Below are positions 30,496-32,225 of a DNA stretch of 32,225 bases, piece by piece. Source of the stretch: Candidatus Heimdallarchaeota archaeon (GTDB lineage Archaea > Asgardarchaeota > Heimdallarchaeia > JABLTI01); assembly GCA_030614005.1 (NCBI GenBank), contig JAUWKS010000036.1, positions 1 to 32,225 on the forward strand. Direction: 5' to 3'. The notes under the pieces were generated by a model. The model worked only from the letters and a program-made list of their open reading frames with translations, ran no database searches and was not told the DNA's origin. Numbering within the stretch: the first letter of the stretch is position 1; every line of letters begins with the position of its first letter. Made by a program: the position numbers and the translations under genes.

Positions 30496-31875
30496 CTATT
30501 TCATTAATATATCAATTTCTTTTTTCACTAGAGTTGCATAGAAATCTAGCCTTTCTTGGGATTCTTTCTCGCTCATAGCTTGAGATGTAACTCTAAAATA
30601 AGGTTCTGTTCCACTAGGTCGAATTAGAACCCAACTGTCATCTTCAAAATTAATTCGCAAACCATCGATTTTGAGAATATCTTTGTAATTATCTTTACTT
30701 GACAAGTCCTTATCGAGAGTTGCTAGTATTTTTTGTTTGAACTCATTTTCGCAAGGGACTTTTACTCTTTTAACAGGGTAATCGTTAACTTCATCTACCA
30801 ACTTGCTTAAGGGCCCGCGTTCTGAAACCCATTCCAGAATTTTCAAACCTGTTAATGGTCCATCCGGACATAGATGATATTTTGGATGAATCCACGCACC
30901 ACATGGTTCTCCACCAAATAACGCTTTTTCATTTGCAATCATATTGCCTATAGCAACATCACCAACTTTGGTCCGTTTTACCGTTCCACCAACATTTGTC
31001 ACTAGTTTATCTATTAACATTGAAGCATCTACATGAGTAATGATCAATCCTTTCCCAGAGTTTTGTTCGACTACATACTGGGCATAAAGAGCGATTAAAA
31101 CATCTAATGGTACAAAGCGACCCTTTTCATCAACAGCTACACAACGATCTGCATCTCCATCAAAAGCTAACCCTATTGCTTTTTCGTTATGATGTTGCAC
31201 ACTTGATATCAGAGCGGCAAGGTTTTTACCAACAGGTTCGGATGGACGCGCACTGAAGTAGGCATCAAAAATACCATTTATAGTAAGCATATTTAGTCCA
31301 AGTTTTTCATATACTTGAGCTACTAATTCACTTCCTGCACCCCCACCTGGATCAGCGATTACAGTATTAAATTTCCCTAAGTCAATATTTGATCCTGCAT
31401 CGAGTAACATTTCCTCATAAATAATCGAACCAAATACTTCTCTATCTTCACCAAAGTCTTCCCAAGCTACTTGTTTAAGGGCATTTTCAGCAATAGCTTT
31501 CTCAATTTTCGCTTCATCTTCTGGTGATAAACCCATACTAGTTTTATCGAAAACTTTGATGCCATTATACTCAGGTGGATTATGTGAGGCTGTAAGCATT
31601 ATTCCAGCACAAGCATTTGTTTTATGAGTGTGATAAGCAAGTGCAGGGGTTGGCATAATCCCTTTTCTTTCAACATTACATCCACCGGCTATTATTCCTG
31701 CGCTAATTGCATGTTCAACCATTGGACCAGTTAAACGAGCATCTCTTGCAAGAATTATTTCTGAACCAGAATTATTACAAATAGCTGTCGAAATTGCCAT
31801 GCCAACCTTTGAAATAAATTCCGGGGGAAGATCGGTTACTTTCCGCCGAATACCTGATGTACTGAAAAGCTTCAT
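30496..31875 (-). CDS. glmM: Phosphoglucosamine mutase (phosphomannomutase family)
   Basis: A 459-residue alpha-D-phosphohexomutase. The N-terminal FSTSGIRRKV, the phosphoserine loop TASHNPPEYNGIK (S97), the Mg-binding AFDGDADRC, the sugar-binding GGEPCGAW and the phosphate-binding RPSGTEPYFRV are all intact. It converts glucosamine-6-P to glucosamine-1-P, feeding the GlmU-like protein encoded about 33 nt downstream. GGEPCGAW and RPSGTEP suit the GlmM/archaeal PMM group; substrate choice (GlcN, Man or Glc phosphate) is inferred from the neighbour. Confidence 0.93.
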   Translation of the reverse strand: MKLFSTSGIRRKVTDLPPEFISKVGMAISTAICNNSGSEIILARDARLTGPMVEHAISAGIIAGGCNVERKGIMPTPALAYHTHKTNACAGIMLTASHNPPEYNGIKVFDKTSMGLSPEDEAKIEKAIAENALKQVAWEDFGEDREVFGSIIYEEMLLDAGSNIDLGKFNTVIADPGGGAGSELVAQVYEKLGLNMLTINGIFDAYFSARPSEPVGKNLAALISSVQHHNEKAIGLAFDGDADRCVAVDEKGRFVPLDVLIALYAQYVVEQNSGKGLIITHVDASMLIDKLVTNVGGTVKRTKVGDVAIGNMIANEKALFGGEPCGAWIHPKYHLCPDGPLTGLKILEWVSERGPLSKLVDEVNDYPVKRVKVPCENEFKQKILATLDKDLSSKDNYKDILKIDGLRINFEDDSWVLIRPSGTEPYFRVTSQAMSEKESQERLDFYATLVKKEIDILMK

Positions 31876-31969
31876 TGAGTGTTCAACCTGTGTAGAATAT
31901 CTATAGTATCAAAAAAGAATAGCATTCAAAAATTTATCCTTAAAAAACACAAACATTATTAGAAGAAAG

Positions 31970-32012
31970 AAAGAAAGAAAAAGAGGATTTTTCCTCGCAA
32001 ATATTTACGAGG
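31970..32012 (-). terminator. Hairpin and T-rich tract after the wHTH gene
   Basis: CCTCG (31993-31997) and CGAGG (32008-32012) form a stem. On the minus strand it is followed by a T/C-rich tract (complement of the GAAAGAAAGAAAG repeat at about 31963-31981). It lies 43 nt after the stop of the 32056 gene. Confidence 0.5.
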
Positions 32013-32055
32013 TGGGTTATACCTTTAGACTAGACTATTACAGTAGTTGAAAAAA

Positions 32056-32225
32056 TCAACCTGTTTCAACAAAATACTTTGAAGATCGCATATCTAATAG
32101 GTATGGTGCCTTTTTAACTAGGCCCTCTTTCGTTAAACGTTTTAAGGCATATCTAACAGTTCTTGGTGCGAGATCGCATTTTAGAATTAAGTCCTTTGAA
32201 GTCAAAGGTCCCTGTTCAGATAAGA
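32056..32225 (-). CDS. Winged-helix transcriptional regulator, C-terminal part (runs off the window)
   Basis: The minus strand is open from the window edge to TGA at 32056-32058, giving the last 56 residues of a winged-helix regulator. LSEQGPLTSKDLILKCDLAP is followed by RTVRYALKRLTKEGLVKK and APYLLDMRSSKYFVETG. The RTVRYALKRL recognition helix and D.RS..Y wing are typical of archaeal MarR-like wHTH proteins. A small hairpin (GTTGA...TCAAC, 32046-32060) overlaps the stop. The N-terminus lies outside the window. Confidence 0.75.
   Translation of the reverse strand, partial: LSEQGPLTSKDLILKCDLAPRTVRYALKRLTKEGLVKKAPYLLDMRSSKYFVETG

Noticed and set aside
31963..31985. GAAAGAAAGAAAG simple repeat
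   Set aside because: It is a short low-complexity tract best explained as the pyrimidine-rich part of the minus-strand terminator, not a CRISPR or regulatory repeat.
1..32225. tRNA genes, CRISPR arrays and intact insertion sequences
   Set aside because: I looked through the intergenic gaps on both strands and found no cloverleaf-like sequence, spaced direct repeats, transposase or terminal inverted repeats; tRNAs with introns could be missed by eye.

Overview
The window reads as a chromosomal segment of an archaeon, most likely an Asgard archaeon and perhaps from the Heimdallarchaeia side. It is AT-rich, with archaeal TATA boxes, short Shine-Dalgarno motifs, many TTG starts and an archaeal-type SRP RNA. 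Ribosomal proteins are of the archaeal/eukaryotic type (eL8/L7Ae, eS28, eL24). Archaeal hallmark genes include a type IV pilin, TtuA/Ncs6, Tsr3, an MJ1332-like YchF GTPase and COG1856/COG2108 radical SAM proteins. Signature-type proteins include a Rab-like GTPase with a coiled coil and zinc ribbon, and an Rpn11-like JAMM protein with a C-terminal membrane anchor. Kynureninase is rare in archaea but has been reported in Heimdallarchaeia. The lineage call is an inference; no phylogeny was run.

Layout. 1-600: a 5'-truncated histidine-phosphatase remnant and a hairpin terminator. 605-1771 (-): a large pilin/adhesin. 2027-5110 (+): kynureninase followed by an M3 oligopeptidase. 5161-9405 (-): methyltransferase, a 520-bp gene-poor gap, wHTH regulator, four-helix membrane protein, COG2108 radical SAM protein and COG1665 nucleotidyltransferase. 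9615-11851 (+): site-2 protease and TtuA. 11857-13047 (-): a decayed patch holding a 42-codon aconitase C-terminus remnant and an FMN-dependent alpha-hydroxy-acid dehydrogenase whose N-terminus is in another frame. 13261-13566 (+): SRP RNA with its own TATA box and T-run terminator.

13616-21854 (-) is one long co-directional block: a TPR-like protein, the L7Ae-S28e-L24e operon (with a possible kink-turn leader), two HEAT-repeat proteins flanking type 2 IPP isomerase, the tail-anchored JAMM protein, a DUF362-ferredoxin protein with a C-terminal membrane helix, and the Rab-like GTPase. A coiled-coil protein (22090-22935, +) diverges from the GTPase. 22961-27605 holds a biotin-synthase-like radical SAM protein, a zinc-ribbon membrane protein, a stand-alone Lrp RAM domain, Tsr3, the YchF-like GTPase and a small charged protein. 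27627-31875 (-) holds a B12-type radical SAM protein and an amino-sugar pair: GlmM and a GlmU-like protein whose uridylyltransferase half looks degenerate. The window ends inside a winged-helix regulator.

The strongest candidates for something undescribed are the membrane-anchored JAMM protein in a block with HEAT scaffolds, a membrane-anchored Fe-S protein and a zinc-ribbon GTPase (13.6-22.9 kb), and the GlmU-like pseudo-nucleotidyltransferase. I saw no CRISPR array, tRNA, intact insertion sequence or attachment site.
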